64,000 nt of DNA from JAFALK01 sp036500605 (lineage in GTDB: Bacteria > Pseudomonadota > Gammaproteobacteria > Burkholderiales > Burkholderiaceae_C), in the NCBI GenBank assembly GCA_036500605.1, contig DASYBU010000015.1, positions 40,129 to 104,128 on the forward strand, written 5' to 3'. A program made the translations under genes and the position numbers. Shown piece after piece: positions 7,950 to 16,469 of the stretch (the first letter of the stretch is position 1; every line of letters begins with the position of its first letter). The notes beneath the pieces were generated by a model. It was given only the letters and a program-made list of their open reading frames with translations, did no database searches and was not told the origin of the DNA.

Positions 7950-10891
7950 TCGGCGTAGGCCTCCAGATAGCGGTCGACCTGAGCAAGTGCGTGGGTGAAA
8001 TCGAGCTTGGTCACGGCCTGGTCCAGCGTGTTCAGTTCTGCCCCGAGCTCGTGGTGGAAGCGTTGCCGCAGCGCCAGCATCAGGTCGGTGGCGAGCATGT
8101 CGGATTCGCGCAGCGCCTCGGCCAGTGTAGACAGCGCGGCGCGCAGGGCGTGGTGGTCGGTCGACGGGGGCTCGGCTTCATCTTCGGTGGCCAGGGCGAG
8201 CACCAGCCCGGCCAGCAAAGGACGCGCGGCCAGCACCGAGGCGGCCAGCTTGTCGCTCACCTCGCGTTGCGCGGCGGGCGAGTGGGCACTGTTCGGGCCA
8301 AAGGCGCGTTCGGCCTCGGCGGCCTGCTCGGCCAGGCGCACCACGCCGAGCGTCGCGGCCTGGCCTTTCAGGCTGTGGGCCAGACGCCGGGCCTGATCGG
8401 TCTGACTGCCGGCCAGCGCGGCATGCAGCTGTCGCGCCATGTCGGGCAGGCTCTCCACAAAGACCTGCAGGGAACGCGCATAGATGGCGCTCTGCTCGCC
8501 CATGCGTTCGAGCGCTTCGGACAGCCGCACGCCGGCCGACTGCGCGGCGTCCACGGCTTGCGGCGGCAGCTTGCCTGCGGCGCCCGCGGAGCCGGCGGAT
8601 GCGGCGTCCGCGCGGCCCGTCTGGGTGCGGATCACGGTCACCAGCTCTTCAAGATCAAAGGGCTTGCCCACATGCGCGTTCATGCCGGCCGCGAGGCAGG
8701 CCTCGCGATCGCTGGCCAGCGCGTTGGCTGTCAAGGCGATCACGGGGACTTCGGTCAGGCCGAGGTCCCGGCGCAGACGGCGCGTCGCTTCGAGGCCGTC
8801 CATCTCGGGCATCTGCATGTCCATCAGCACCAGGTCGAACTTCATGCTCGGCAGGGCCAGCACTTCCAACGCTTCGCGGCCGTTGCCGGCGGCCATCACG
8901 CGCGCGCCTTCGGATTCGAGCAGTTCGAGCGCGACTTGTTGGTTGAGTCCGTTGTCATCGACGACCAGCAGGCTCAAGCCTTGCAGCCGATGCTCCAACA
9001 CGCCTTGCGCAGCGGCCGGGACCTGGCGGGCCGAATGCAACGCCTCTTCGAGCATCGAAGCCGTGACCGGCTTGACCAGATAGCCATCGAGCAGGGCCTG
9101 GTCGGCGCTGCTGCGATGGGCCAGTTCCTCGCGGCCATGCGCGGTCACCATCACGATCACCGGCGCCGGATGCGGGCCGCTGCGCACGGCGCGGCACAGG
9201 TCCCAGCCGTCCATGCCTTCCATCTGCCAATCGACAAACGCCGCCTCAAAGGGCCAGCCCTCGGCCTGCGCCTGGTACAGCCGATCCAGGCCAGCCTGCG
9301 CGCTGAGCGCACGTGCGGCTTCCCAGCCGAGCGACTCGGCCATGCGGCACAGGATGTCCAGCGCCATCGGGTTGTCGTCGACCACCAGCACCTTGCGTGG
9401 CGTGCTGCGCGCGGGCGCCTGCGCGGTCAGCGTTGGCGCCAGCGGCAAGGTCAGCGTGAAATGGAAGCGGCTGCCCAGGCCCAGCGTGCTTTCCAGCATC
9501 AGCTCGCCGCCCATCAGCGTGACGATGCGCTGGCAGATGGCCACGCCCAGGCCCGTGCCGCCGAAGCGCCGCGCGGTGCCCGCATCGGCCTGCGTGAAGG
9601 CTTCGAAGATGAGCGCCTGGTTCTCGGGCGCAATGCCGATGCCGGTATCGACCACTTCAAAGATCACGCGGACCATGTTCGTGTGCTGCTCCAGCAGGCG
9701 CGCGGCCACCACCACCTCGCCCGCACCCGTGAACTTGATCGCGTTGCCGCCGAGATTGATCAGCACCTGCTGCAGGCGCATCGCGTCAAACACGCAGGCT
9801 TCGGGCAGGCGCGGGTCAACGTCAAACAGCACCTCCACGGGCTTGATGCCGAGATTCGAGGCCAGCACCACCGAGAGATCGCGGAACAGCTGATCGAAGC
9901 GCCAGGGCTGCGGGTCCAGCGTCATCTTGCCGGCCTCGATCTTGGAGAAATCGAGCACGTCGTTGATCAGCCCGAGCAACGCGCGCGCCGCGCCTTCGCC
10001 CTTGACCGCGTAGTCGGCCTGGCGCGGGTGGAGTTCGCTGCGCTTGAGCAGGGCCAGCATGCCCAGCACGGCGTTCAGCGGCGTGCGAATCTCGTGGCTC
10101 ATGTTCGCGAGGAACTGGCTCTTGGCCCGGTTGGCGAGCTGCAGCTCGTGCGTGCGCTCATCCACGCGGGCTTCCAGCTCGTCGTGGCTTTGCTGCAGTT
10201 GGGCGCGCGACCGGGCTGCCTGGCGGAACACTCCCGCGAAGGTCAGGCGCAGAATGTCGAACTCGCGTCCCAGCGCGCGTGGCATCGCTCGGGCGTCGAG
10301 CAGTTCGCGCGAGTCAATACCTTGCAGATGCTCGGCCAGATGGGTCAGGGGCAGCACCACGGAGCGGTGCACCAACCACCAGACGGCCAGCGCCACCACG
10401 GCCATCAGCGAGGCGATCAACAGCGCGGTGCTTCGCAGCTCCTCGATCACATGACCCCAGAGGATGTCCTGGCTCGACTCGATGCTCAGCGTTCCGATCG
10501 ACCGGGTGGCGCCTGACTTGTCCTCGAACCTCAGCGGGTAGTGCACGCTGAGCTTTTCGGTCGGGCTGCCGGCCCCATCGGCGTTCCATTGGCTGGAGGG
10601 AAAGCTGCTGGAGACCCGCATTTGCACCTCCACAACATCCGGATGCCTGCCGATGCCGGAGACGATATCGGCGACCGCGCTTTCCTGGAAGTCCCAGGCC
10701 GACGCGGAAAGGATCGGGCCGAAAGAGTTGGCCAGGCGATCGAGCTCACCGACAATGAGGGCGCGCTGTGCGCGATACTCGAACAAGGTCTGCAGGCCGA
10801 AGACTGCCAAGCCGAGCAACAGGTAGGCCACAGCCAGGCGAAGCAGGATCAGACGTGAGAGGGTGATTCTTCTCGATTTGTTTTTTGCCAT
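7946..10891 (-). CDS. Hybrid sensor histidine kinase (BarA/ArcB type) with two receivers and an HPt domain
   Basis: A 981-residue inner-membrane kinase. Order: TM1 (about 15-38), periplasmic sensor domain (about 39-150), TM2 (about 160-180), HAMP and coiled coil, HisKA with phospho-His in SQFLANMSHEIRTPLN (about residue 270), HATPase (NAIKFTG, DTGIGI and GGTGLGVAI boxes), and receiver 1 (VVDDNP...FVDWQMEGMDG). Receiver 2 follows (VVDDNG...LMDMQMPEMDG), then a C-terminal HPt domain with HSLKGQAATLG. Such phosphorelays pass phosphate His-Asp-His-Asp to a separate regulator, and the coupled REC-GGDEF gene is the obvious target. The ATG at 10891 (MAKNKSRR) was chosen over an upstream in-frame codon that would overlap the divergent gene. 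Signal unknown. Confidence 0.88.
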   Translation of the reverse strand: MAKNKSRRITLSRLILLRLAVAYLLLGLAVFGLQTLFEYRAQRALIVGELDRLANSFGPILSASAWDFQESAVADIVSGIGRHPDVVEVQMRVSSSFPSSQWNADGAGSPTEKLSVHYPLRFEDKSGATRSIGTLSIESSQDILWGHVIEELRSTALLIASLMAVVALAVWWLVHRSVVLPLTHLAEHLQGIDSRELLDARAMPRALGREFDILRLTFAGVFRQAARSRAQLQQSHDELEARVDERTHELQLANRAKSQFLANMSHEIRTPLNAVLGMLALLKRSELHPRQADYAVKGEGAARALLGLINDVLDFSKIEAGKMTLDPQPWRFDQLFRDLSVVLASNLGIKPVEVLFDVDPRLPEACVFDAMRLQQVLINLGGNAIKFTGAGEVVVAARLLEQHTNMVRVIFEVVDTGIGIAPENQALIFEAFTQADAGTARRFGGTGLGVAICQRIVTLMGGELMLESTLGLGSRFHFTLTLPLAPTLTAQAPARSTPRKVLVVDDNPMALDILCRMAESLGWEAARALSAQAGLDRLYQAQAEGWPFEAAFVDWQMEGMDGWDLCRAVRSGPHPAPVIVMVTAHGREELAHRSSADQALLDGYLVKPVTASMLEEALHSARQVPAAAQGVLEHRLQGLSLLVVDDNGLNQQVALELLESEGARVMAAGNGREALEVLALPSMKFDLVLMDMQMPEMDGLEATRRLRRDLGLTEVPVIALTANALASDREACLAAGMNAHVGKPFDLEELVTVIRTQTGRADAASAGSAGAAGKLPPQAVDAAQSAGVRLSEALERMGEQSAIYARSLQVFVESLPDMARQLHAALAGSQTDQARRLAHSLKGQAATLGVVRLAEQAAEAERAFGPNSAHSPAAQREVSDKLAASVLAARPLLAGLVLALATEDEAEPPSTDHHALRAALSTLAEALRESDMLATDLMLALRQRFHHELGAELNTLDQAVTKLDFTHALAQVDRYLEAYAE

Positions 10892-10937
10892 GGCCGTTCG
10901 TTGCGAAGTGCCACCGAAGATTATGCGTGTCAGCCGA

Positions 10938-11822
10938 ATGATGGTGTTAGCTCTGCGGGCCCGCGTCAAACGTGGGTTTTTGTTGGCCTGCCTGTTGCCA
11001 GCATTATTGTTGCAAGCGGCCCCGGCGAGGGCCGAAAACAGGATCCTGGTCTACCCGCGGGCCGAGGGCATCGGCGACCGCCGTGACGACTACCCAGTAG
11101 ACCTGCTGACCCTGGCCCTGAGCAAGGCGGGGCGACACGAACAATTGCAAGCAAGTGCGTTTTTCATGTTGCAGGCGCGCTCCATCCGCGAACTGGAACA
11201 GGGCCGTGCCATGGACGTGATCTGGACCATGACCTCCATCGAGCGCGAGGAGAGCATGCTGCCCATCCGCATTCCGATCGACCGCGGCTTGCTGGGCTGG
11301 CGCTTGCTGATGGTGCGCCAGGACAGCCTGGCCCGTTTCGCGCATCTGCGCCGGCTGACCGATTTGCAGGACTTGCGCGCCGGCCAGGGTGCCGACTGGC
11401 CAGACACGAGCATTCTGCGCAAAGCCGGGCTGACCGTCGATGAATCAGCGCATTACGGCGATCTGTTTCTGAAGCTGGCCGCCGGCCGGATCGATTACTT
11501 TCCGCGCGGGGTGAATGAGATCTGGGGCGAGCTGCAATCGCACACGGAGGCCGGCCTTGCCGTCGATCCGCGCCTGGCGCTGCACTATCCGACGGCGATG
11601 TATTTTTTCGTCAACAAGCGCGATGCTGCGCTGGCCGCCGACATCACGCGCGGCCTGGAGAAAGCCCTTCGCGACGGCTCCTTTGAAGCCTTGTTTCAAC
11701 GTTACTTCGGCGCCTCCATCCAACGCGCCAACCTGGGTGAGCGCCAGATCCTGGAGCTGAAGAACCCGCTGCTGCCGCCCGAGACGCCGCTCGGTGAGGC
11801 GCGGCTCTGGTATCACCCCTGA
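10938..11822 (+). CDS. Periplasmic substrate-binding-domain protein (SBP family 3-like), probable sensory partner
   Basis: About 294 residues from the ATG at 10938 (other candidates at 10923 and 10941; none has a strong ribosome-binding site). The N-terminus is a signal peptide ending in LLLQAAPARA. The mature part reads as a bilobed periplasmic binding protein of the amino-acid/polar-compound type: RILVYPRAEG strand, LLTLALSKAG helix, VIWTMTS, IPIDRGLLGWRLLMV, QGADWPDTSILRKAGL, IDYFPRGVNEIW, YFFVNKRD and a C-terminal LFQRYFG. No ABC permease or ATPase gene is adjacent. It is transcribed divergently from the hybrid kinase with fewer than 50 bases between starts, so I infer that it binds a ligand for that sensor rather than feeding a transporter. 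Confidence 0.7.
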   Translation: MMVLALRARVKRGFLLACLLPALLLQAAPARAENRILVYPRAEGIGDRRDDYPVDLLTLALSKAGRHEQLQASAFFMLQARSIRELEQGRAMDVIWTMTSIEREESMLPIRIPIDRGLLGWRLLMVRQDSLARFAHLRRLTDLQDLRAGQGADWPDTSILRKAGLTVDESAHYGDLFLKLAAGRIDYFPRGVNEIWGELQSHTEAGLAVDPRLALHYPTAMYFFVNKRDAALAADITRGLEKALRDGSFEALFQRYFGASIQRANLGERQILELKNPLLPPETPLGEARLWYHP

Positions 11823-11829
11823 GCAGAGA

Positions 11830-13482
11830 TCAGGTCGGCAAGGCGCGGGCGAGCAGGGCGTCCACATCCACGCGTTGCGGGTCGATGGCCCCCACCACGC
11901 AACCCCAGCCCGGGTCCGTCAGGCGCGTGGCGATGAAGGCATCGGCCACGCAGGCCGGCGAGACCTGCAGCAGCAGCACGGCCTGCGTCACCAGCACCAG
12001 CTTCTGCGCCACCATGCGGCCGCGCGCCTCCAACTGGTCGGGCGCGGCATGCAGCAGGCCCCGCAGCAGGCCGATCTCGCGTGAGACCGCGCCATTGCCG
12101 TTGGCATCGGCCTCCAGCTTTTCCAGCAGATCGAACACCGCCTCGGGCTCCTTGGCGAAGGCGCGCATCAGGTCCAGGCACATCACATTGCCCGAGCCTT
12201 CCCAGATCGAGTTGACGGGCGCCTCGCGGTAGAGCCGCGCCATCGAGCCCGTCTCCACATAGCCGTTGCCACCGAAGACCTCCATCGCCTCGCCGGTGAG
12301 CTCGACCGCGCGCTTGCAGACCCAGAACTTGGCGGCCGGCGTGACCAGACGCTTCCACAAGCGCTCGACCGGATCGTCCTCATGTTCGAAAGCGCGCGCC
12401 AGTCGCATCGCCAGCACCAAGGCCGCTTCGCTCTCCAGCGCCAGATCGGCCAGCACCGAACGCATCAGCGGCTGCTGCGCCAGCTCGCGGCCAAACGCCT
12501 TGCGCTGGCGTGCATACGCGAGCGCCTGCACCAGCGCCTGGCGGATGAAGCCGGCGCTGCTGGTCACACAGGCCAGGCGCGTCATGTTGGCCATCTCGAT
12601 GATGGTCGGGATGCCGCGACCCAGCTCGCCCATCAGGAAGCCTTGCGCATCGAGGAACTCGACCTCGCTGCTGGAATTGCTCTTGTTGCCGAGCTTGTCC
12701 TTGAGGCGCTGGATCTGCACGGGGTTCTTGCTGCCGTCGAGCTTCCAGCGCGGCACGAAGAAGCAGGAGGGGCCGACATCCTTGATCTGCGCGACCACCA
12801 GATGCGCATCGCACATCGGCGCCGAGAAGAACCATTTGTGGCCGCGCAGGCGGTACTCGGCGCCACGGCCACCTTCACCCACGGCGATGGCCTCGGTCGT
12901 GTTGGCACGCACATCGGAGCCGCCCTGTTTCTCGGTCATGCCCATGCCGATGTACATCGATGTCTTCTCGGTCAGCGGCAGGTCGCGCGCGTCGTACGCC
13001 GGGCTCAACAGCTTGTCGCCCACCAGCGGCCACAAGGTGGGCTCGCGCTGCAGCAGCGGGATCGCGGCCGTCGTCATGGTGGCGGGGCAGGTGGAGCCGG
13101 ACTCGACCTGCGCCTGCATGTAGAAGGCCGCCAGATGCGCGGCCCAGCGGCCCGGTCGGCGTTCCTGGAAGGGCAGGGCGATCCAGCCGCCGTGGCGGAA
13201 GCGCGCCATCTGCGCGTGCCAGTCGGGGTGGAACTCGACGCTGTCGATGCGCCGGCCGCGGGTGTCGAAGGTGTGCAGCTCGGGAGCATGCCGGTTGGCG
13301 GCTTCGGCCTGCGCGAAGCTGGCGGTGCTGCCGAGCTCGGTGCCAAAACTCTCGAGGCTGTTGAGCGCCCAGTCGGCGCGAGCGGTGCGCACGCTTTCGC
13401 GCAGGGCCTGGTCGGTGCTGAAGATCTTGTAGTCACGCAGTTCGTCGAACTGGTTCTGCACCTCGTGGGTCCGCCAGGGCAT
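11830..13482 (-). CDS. aidB: Acyl-CoA dehydrogenase-family protein, AidB ortholog
   Basis: A 550-residue flavoprotein that matches E. coli AidB along its length as I remember that sequence. Shared features are THEVQNQ at the N-terminus, RRIDSVEFHPDWH, GMGMTEKQGGSDV, GHKWFFSAPMCDAHLV, RLKDKLGNKSNSSSEVEF, AKFWVCKRA, AMEVFGGNGYVE and REAPVNSIWEGSGN, plus the AidB-specific C-terminal helical extension. AidB is induced by alkylating agents, has acyl-CoA dehydrogenase fold and FAD, and protects DNA; its physiological substrate is debated. A GGAG site lies nine bases before the ATG. Nothing nearby looks like an Ada regulon member, so expression control is unclear. Confidence 0.9.
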   Translation of the reverse strand: MPWRTHEVQNQFDELRDYKIFSTDQALRESVRTARADWALNSLESFGTELGSTASFAQAEAANRHAPELHTFDTRGRRIDSVEFHPDWHAQMARFRHGGWIALPFQERRPGRWAAHLAAFYMQAQVESGSTCPATMTTAAIPLLQREPTLWPLVGDKLLSPAYDARDLPLTEKTSMYIGMGMTEKQGGSDVRANTTEAIAVGEGGRGAEYRLRGHKWFFSAPMCDAHLVVAQIKDVGPSCFFVPRWKLDGSKNPVQIQRLKDKLGNKSNSSSEVEFLDAQGFLMGELGRGIPTIIEMANMTRLACVTSSAGFIRQALVQALAYARQRKAFGRELAQQPLMRSVLADLALESEAALVLAMRLARAFEHEDDPVERLWKRLVTPAAKFWVCKRAVELTGEAMEVFGGNGYVETGSMARLYREAPVNSIWEGSGNVMCLDLMRAFAKEPEAVFDLLEKLEADANGNGAVSREIGLLRGLLHAAPDQLEARGRMVAQKLVLVTQAVLLLQVSPACVADAFIATRLTDPGWGCVVGAIDPQRVDVDALLARALPT

Positions 13483-13578
13483 GCTTGTGGTCTCCGCTGA
13501 TGTCTGCTGTCTCTCTTGAGAAGGTCGAGTCTAGGACAGGTCAGCAGCCGCTTGGCTTGATGCCGGTTAAGCGTGGCG

Positions 13579-14289
13579 TTAGGTTTTTCCCGCGGCTCTG
13601 TTTGTGAGGCGCGGCAACAAGTGCTGCACGCCGGTCGGTGTCAGCGCGAGCGCGCGGCCCTCGGTGCGTCGCAGCCAGGCGCGCTCGATCAGATGCCGGC
13701 AGATCTCGTCGGCCAGTTGCCCGGCCAGATGGTCGCGGCGCTCCGACCAATCGAGACAGGCATACGCAAAGCGGCGGCGGCCTTGCGGCGTGACCGTCGG
13801 CATGCCGATCTCGCTGAGCCAGGCCTGGCCCGTCGCGGTCAACTCGTAGCCGTCACTGCCGGCTTGCAGGCCTTCGCAGGCCTGCAGTTGATCGAACAGC
13901 TTGACGCCGAGTTCGCCCGCCAGGTGCCCGTAGCAGCAGCGCGCCATCCGCAAGCTCTGCCGAGCGGGCGCCGCCCAGCTCTTGTCGTGCTCGCCGCGCT
14001 CGGCCACCAGGGCCAGCGCTTCGAGCGCGTGAGCCACCTCGGCGCTGGCCAGTCTGAAATAGCGGTGCCGCCCGCGCGCCTCGCACTCCACCAGGCCGCC
14101 GTCGAGCAGCTTGCTCAGATGCCCGCTCGCCGTGGCCGCGCTGACCGAGGCGGCGCGCGCCAGTTCGCCGGCGCTCGCGAATTCGCCCGACAGCAGAACG
14201 CTGAGCATGCGCGAGCGGCTCGGGTCCGCGATCATCGCGGCCACGCGGGCCAGGCGCGGTTCGTGAGCGGGCTTGGAGACAGTCGTCAT
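13579..14289 (-). CDS. ArsR-family winged-helix transcriptional regulator
   Basis: A 236-residue regulator. The N-terminal winged helix-turn-helix (about 12-85) includes ADPSRSRMLSVLLSG, LARAASVSAATASGHLSKLL as the recognition unit (split: LARAASVSAA then TASGHLSKLL) and a GRHRYFRLAS wing. The long C-terminal half has ARCCYGHLAGELGV and RRRFAYACLDWSERRDHLAG; its vicinal Cys pair and other Cys may sense metal or redox state, though this longer subgroup often lacks classic ArsR metal sites. The start overlaps the stop of the NIPSNAP gene by 4 bases (ATGA read on this strand), so the two form an operon. Similar NIPSNAP-ArsR pairs occur in other proteobacteria, where the regulator probably controls its own operon. 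Confidence 0.82.
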   Translation of the reverse strand: MTTVSKPAHEPRLARVAAMIADPSRSRMLSVLLSGEFASAGELARAASVSAATASGHLSKLLDGGLVECEARGRHRYFRLASAEVAHALEALALVAERGEHDKSWAAPARQSLRMARCCYGHLAGELGVKLFDQLQACEGLQAGSDGYELTATGQAWLSEIGMPTVTPQGRRRFAYACLDWSERRDHLAGQLADEICRHLIERAWLRRTEGRALALTPTGVQHLLPRLTNRAAGKT

Positions 14290-14600
14290 GACGCCAAGGG
14301 TACATCTTCAAGCCAGCTGCGCTCCTCCCGAAGGATGAAGCGCCTGGCCTGCGCCGTCTCGAAATTGGCGCGACCTTCAGCGTCTTGCCGGAGCACTTGC
14401 CGGTAGCTCTCATACGCGGCCAGGCTGTCGAAACCGATCAGCGCCCAGGCGATGTCGTTCGTGCCTTCATGTGGCAGAAAGTAGCCGCGCAGATGGCCGC
14501 CGCAACGCGGAATGACGCGGCCCCAGACTTCGGCATAACGCTTGAATTCCTCGCGTTGAAACGGATCGATCTGGTAGCGGATCAGGCATGTGATGGGCAT
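14286..14600 (-). CDS. NIPSNAP-family protein
   Basis: A 104-residue ferredoxin-like dimeric alpha/beta-barrel protein: ITCLIRYQIDPFQREEFKRY, WGRVIPRCGGHLRGYFLPHE, WALIGFDSLAAYESYRQ and RFILREERSWLEDV are the standard family elements. Function in bacteria is unproven; members act as small-molecule-binding or oxygenase-like dimers. ATG 14600 gives the usual family length; an alternative in-frame ATG lies at 14624, and neither has a strong ribosome-binding site. It is translationally coupled to the ArsR regulator downstream. Confidence 0.78.
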   Translation of the reverse strand: MPITCLIRYQIDPFQREEFKRYAEVWGRVIPRCGGHLRGYFLPHEGTNDIAWALIGFDSLAAYESYRQVLRQDAEGRANFETAQARRFILREERSWLEDVPLAS

Positions 14601-14825
14601 GGCTTTGATGTGGGAGTGGTCCATGCCTGGACTGTGCGGCTGAAGTGCGGCTCGATGCTTCGGTGCGTGCCGAATTGAGCGCCGCTTTGACGCGGCCGCG
14701 ACGGGCTCGAAGCGGGCCCGCAAGGACACGCCGGCACCTTGACTGGGGAATGTCCCAACTCCCCAATCCCTGGCGCCGCCTTGCCTTGCCTCCTACACTC
14801 GGCCCACAAAAATGGGAGGGCGGCG

Positions 14826-16391
14826 ATGAAACGATTCGTGATCGCGGTGTGCTTGTGCCTGGGCGCAATAGCGCAGGCCCAAACACTTCACTGGGCCGGC
14901 CAGGGAGACCTGCAGACGCTGGACCCGCACTCTCAGAACGAGAGCATGACCAATATGATCAACGCGGAGGTCTACGAATTCCTGGTCGGCCGCGATCGCG
15001 ATTTCAAGCTGGCTCCGCAGCTCGCGCTCAGCTGGACCCGCATCAACCCCTTGCTGTGGCGCATCAAGCTGCGGCCCGGCGTGAAGTTCCATGACGGCAC
15101 GCCGTTCACGGCCGACGACGTGGTCTTCTCCTTCGAGCGCGCCAAGGCGCTGACCTCGCAGCTCGCGACCTATGCCAATGCCACCGGCACCGCGAAAAAG
15201 GTCGACGCGCTGACCGTCGACTTCCAGCTCACCAACTTCGACCCGATCTTCCCCGAGCATCTCACCGCCATCAACGTCATGAGCAAGCGATGGTGCGAGG
15301 AGCACCACGTGGTGCGGCCGCTGGACCGCAAGAGCGGGGAGGAAAGCTACGCGACCTTCAACGCGAACGGCACAGGCCCCCTGATACTGGTCAGCCGTCA
15401 GCCGGGCATCAAGACCAGCTACAAGCGCAACCCCAACTGGTGGGGCGAGTACAGCGGCAATGTGCAGGCGGTGGAATTCACGCCTGTCGCCAACGACGCG
15501 ACTCGCGTGGCCGCGCTGATCTCGGGCGCCCTCGACTTCGTGCTCGACCCGCCACCACGCGACCTCGTCCGGCTGCGCACGACAGAAGGCCTCAAGGTGA
15601 TCGACGGGCCCGAGAACCGTCTGATCTTTGTCGGCTTCGACCAACTGCGCGACCAGCCGCTGTACGTGAACGCGCCCGACGGCAAGAACCCCTTCAAAGA
15701 CTTGCGCGTTCGCCGCGCGCTCTACCAGGCCATCGACATCGAGGCGATCAAGCTCAAGCTGATGAACGGACAGTCCGTACCCACCGGCGGCCTGACGCCA
15801 GGCGCGTCCGGTGCCTACAAGGATCCGCAGATCGAAGGCCGCCTGCCGTTTGACCTGGCCGCCGCACGCAAGCTCATGCAGGAGGCCGGCTACGCCGACG
15901 GCTTCGAGTTCACGCTCGACTGCCCCAACAATCGCTATGTCAACGACGAGAAGATCTGCCTCGCCTTGGCGTCCATGTGGGCCCAGCTCAAGGTGAAGGT
16001 GAAGGTCAACGCCATGCCGCGCGTGACCTTCTTCCCGAAGATCGAGAAGCTGGAGACGAGCGCCTATCTGTACGGCTGGGGCGGTGGCGTCATGGACCCG
16101 GAAATCATCATGACGCCGGTGTTCCGCAACCGCGGCGAGAAAGGCGTCGGCGCCTTCAACTACGGCTGGCGCGACGACAAGTTCGACGCCTTGGCCGCCC
16201 AATCAAGCCTTGAAACCGATCCCTCCCGACGCGAGGACTTGGTCAAGGCCGCGCTGACGGAGTTCAAGCAGCAGATCCATGTCATCCCCTTGCACCGCCA
16301 GATGATTCCCTGGGCCATGCGCAGCAATGTGACCGCAGTGCCGCGGCCGGATAACGCGTTGAAGGTGGAGTGGATGAGCATGGCGCAGTGA
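14826..16391 (+). CDS. ABC transporter periplasmic solute-binding protein, family 5 (DppA/OppA type)
   Basis: A 521-residue exported binding protein. A GGGAGGG ribosome-binding site precedes ATG 14826, and the signal peptide is MKRFVIAVCLCLGAIAQAQ. Family-5 markers are present: LQTLDPHSQNES, LAPQLALSWTRINPLLW, LRPGVKFHDGTPFTADDVVF (the diagnostic motif, shown at its limit), RNPNWWG, VRRALYQAIDIEAI and a C-terminal VIPLHRQMIPWAM. Such proteins deliver peptides, nickel or other oligomeric ligands to a Dpp/Opp permease. No permease or ATPase gene is adjacent, so it is an orphan that may use a distant transporter or act with a receptor. It converges on the truncated chemoreceptor gene. Confidence 0.85.
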   Translation: MKRFVIAVCLCLGAIAQAQTLHWAGQGDLQTLDPHSQNESMTNMINAEVYEFLVGRDRDFKLAPQLALSWTRINPLLWRIKLRPGVKFHDGTPFTADDVVFSFERAKALTSQLATYANATGTAKKVDALTVDFQLTNFDPIFPEHLTAINVMSKRWCEEHHVVRPLDRKSGEESYATFNANGTGPLILVSRQPGIKTSYKRNPNWWGEYSGNVQAVEFTPVANDATRVAALISGALDFVLDPPPRDLVRLRTTEGLKVIDGPENRLIFVGFDQLRDQPLYVNAPDGKNPFKDLRVRRALYQAIDIEAIKLKLMNGQSVPTGGLTPGASGAYKDPQIEGRLPFDLAAARKLMQEAGYADGFEFTLDCPNNRYVNDEKICLALASMWAQLKVKVKVNAMPRVTFFPKIEKLETSAYLYGWGGGVMDPEIIMTPVFRNRGEKGVGAFNYGWRDDKFDALAAQSSLETDPSRREDLVKAALTEFKQQIHVIPLHRQMIPWAMRSNVTAVPRPDNALKVEWMSMAQ

Positions 16392-16469
16392 GGCGCGAAC
16401 AGCACGAGAAAGTTCGGGGTCGTCGCGCTGCTGTCGATGGCGCGGCTGTCGTTGGTCTTGACGCGAGAT

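Noticed and set aside
7991..10516. Very long open frame antisense to the hybrid kinase (also antisense to acnB at 21544-23823, sdhA at 29491-32019, rpsA at 59115-60941 and the binding protein at 14793-16202)
   Set aside because: These are shadows of strong codon bias in high-GC coding DNA; their products are Arg/His/Gln/Leu-rich without family motifs, and the sense genes are beyond doubt.
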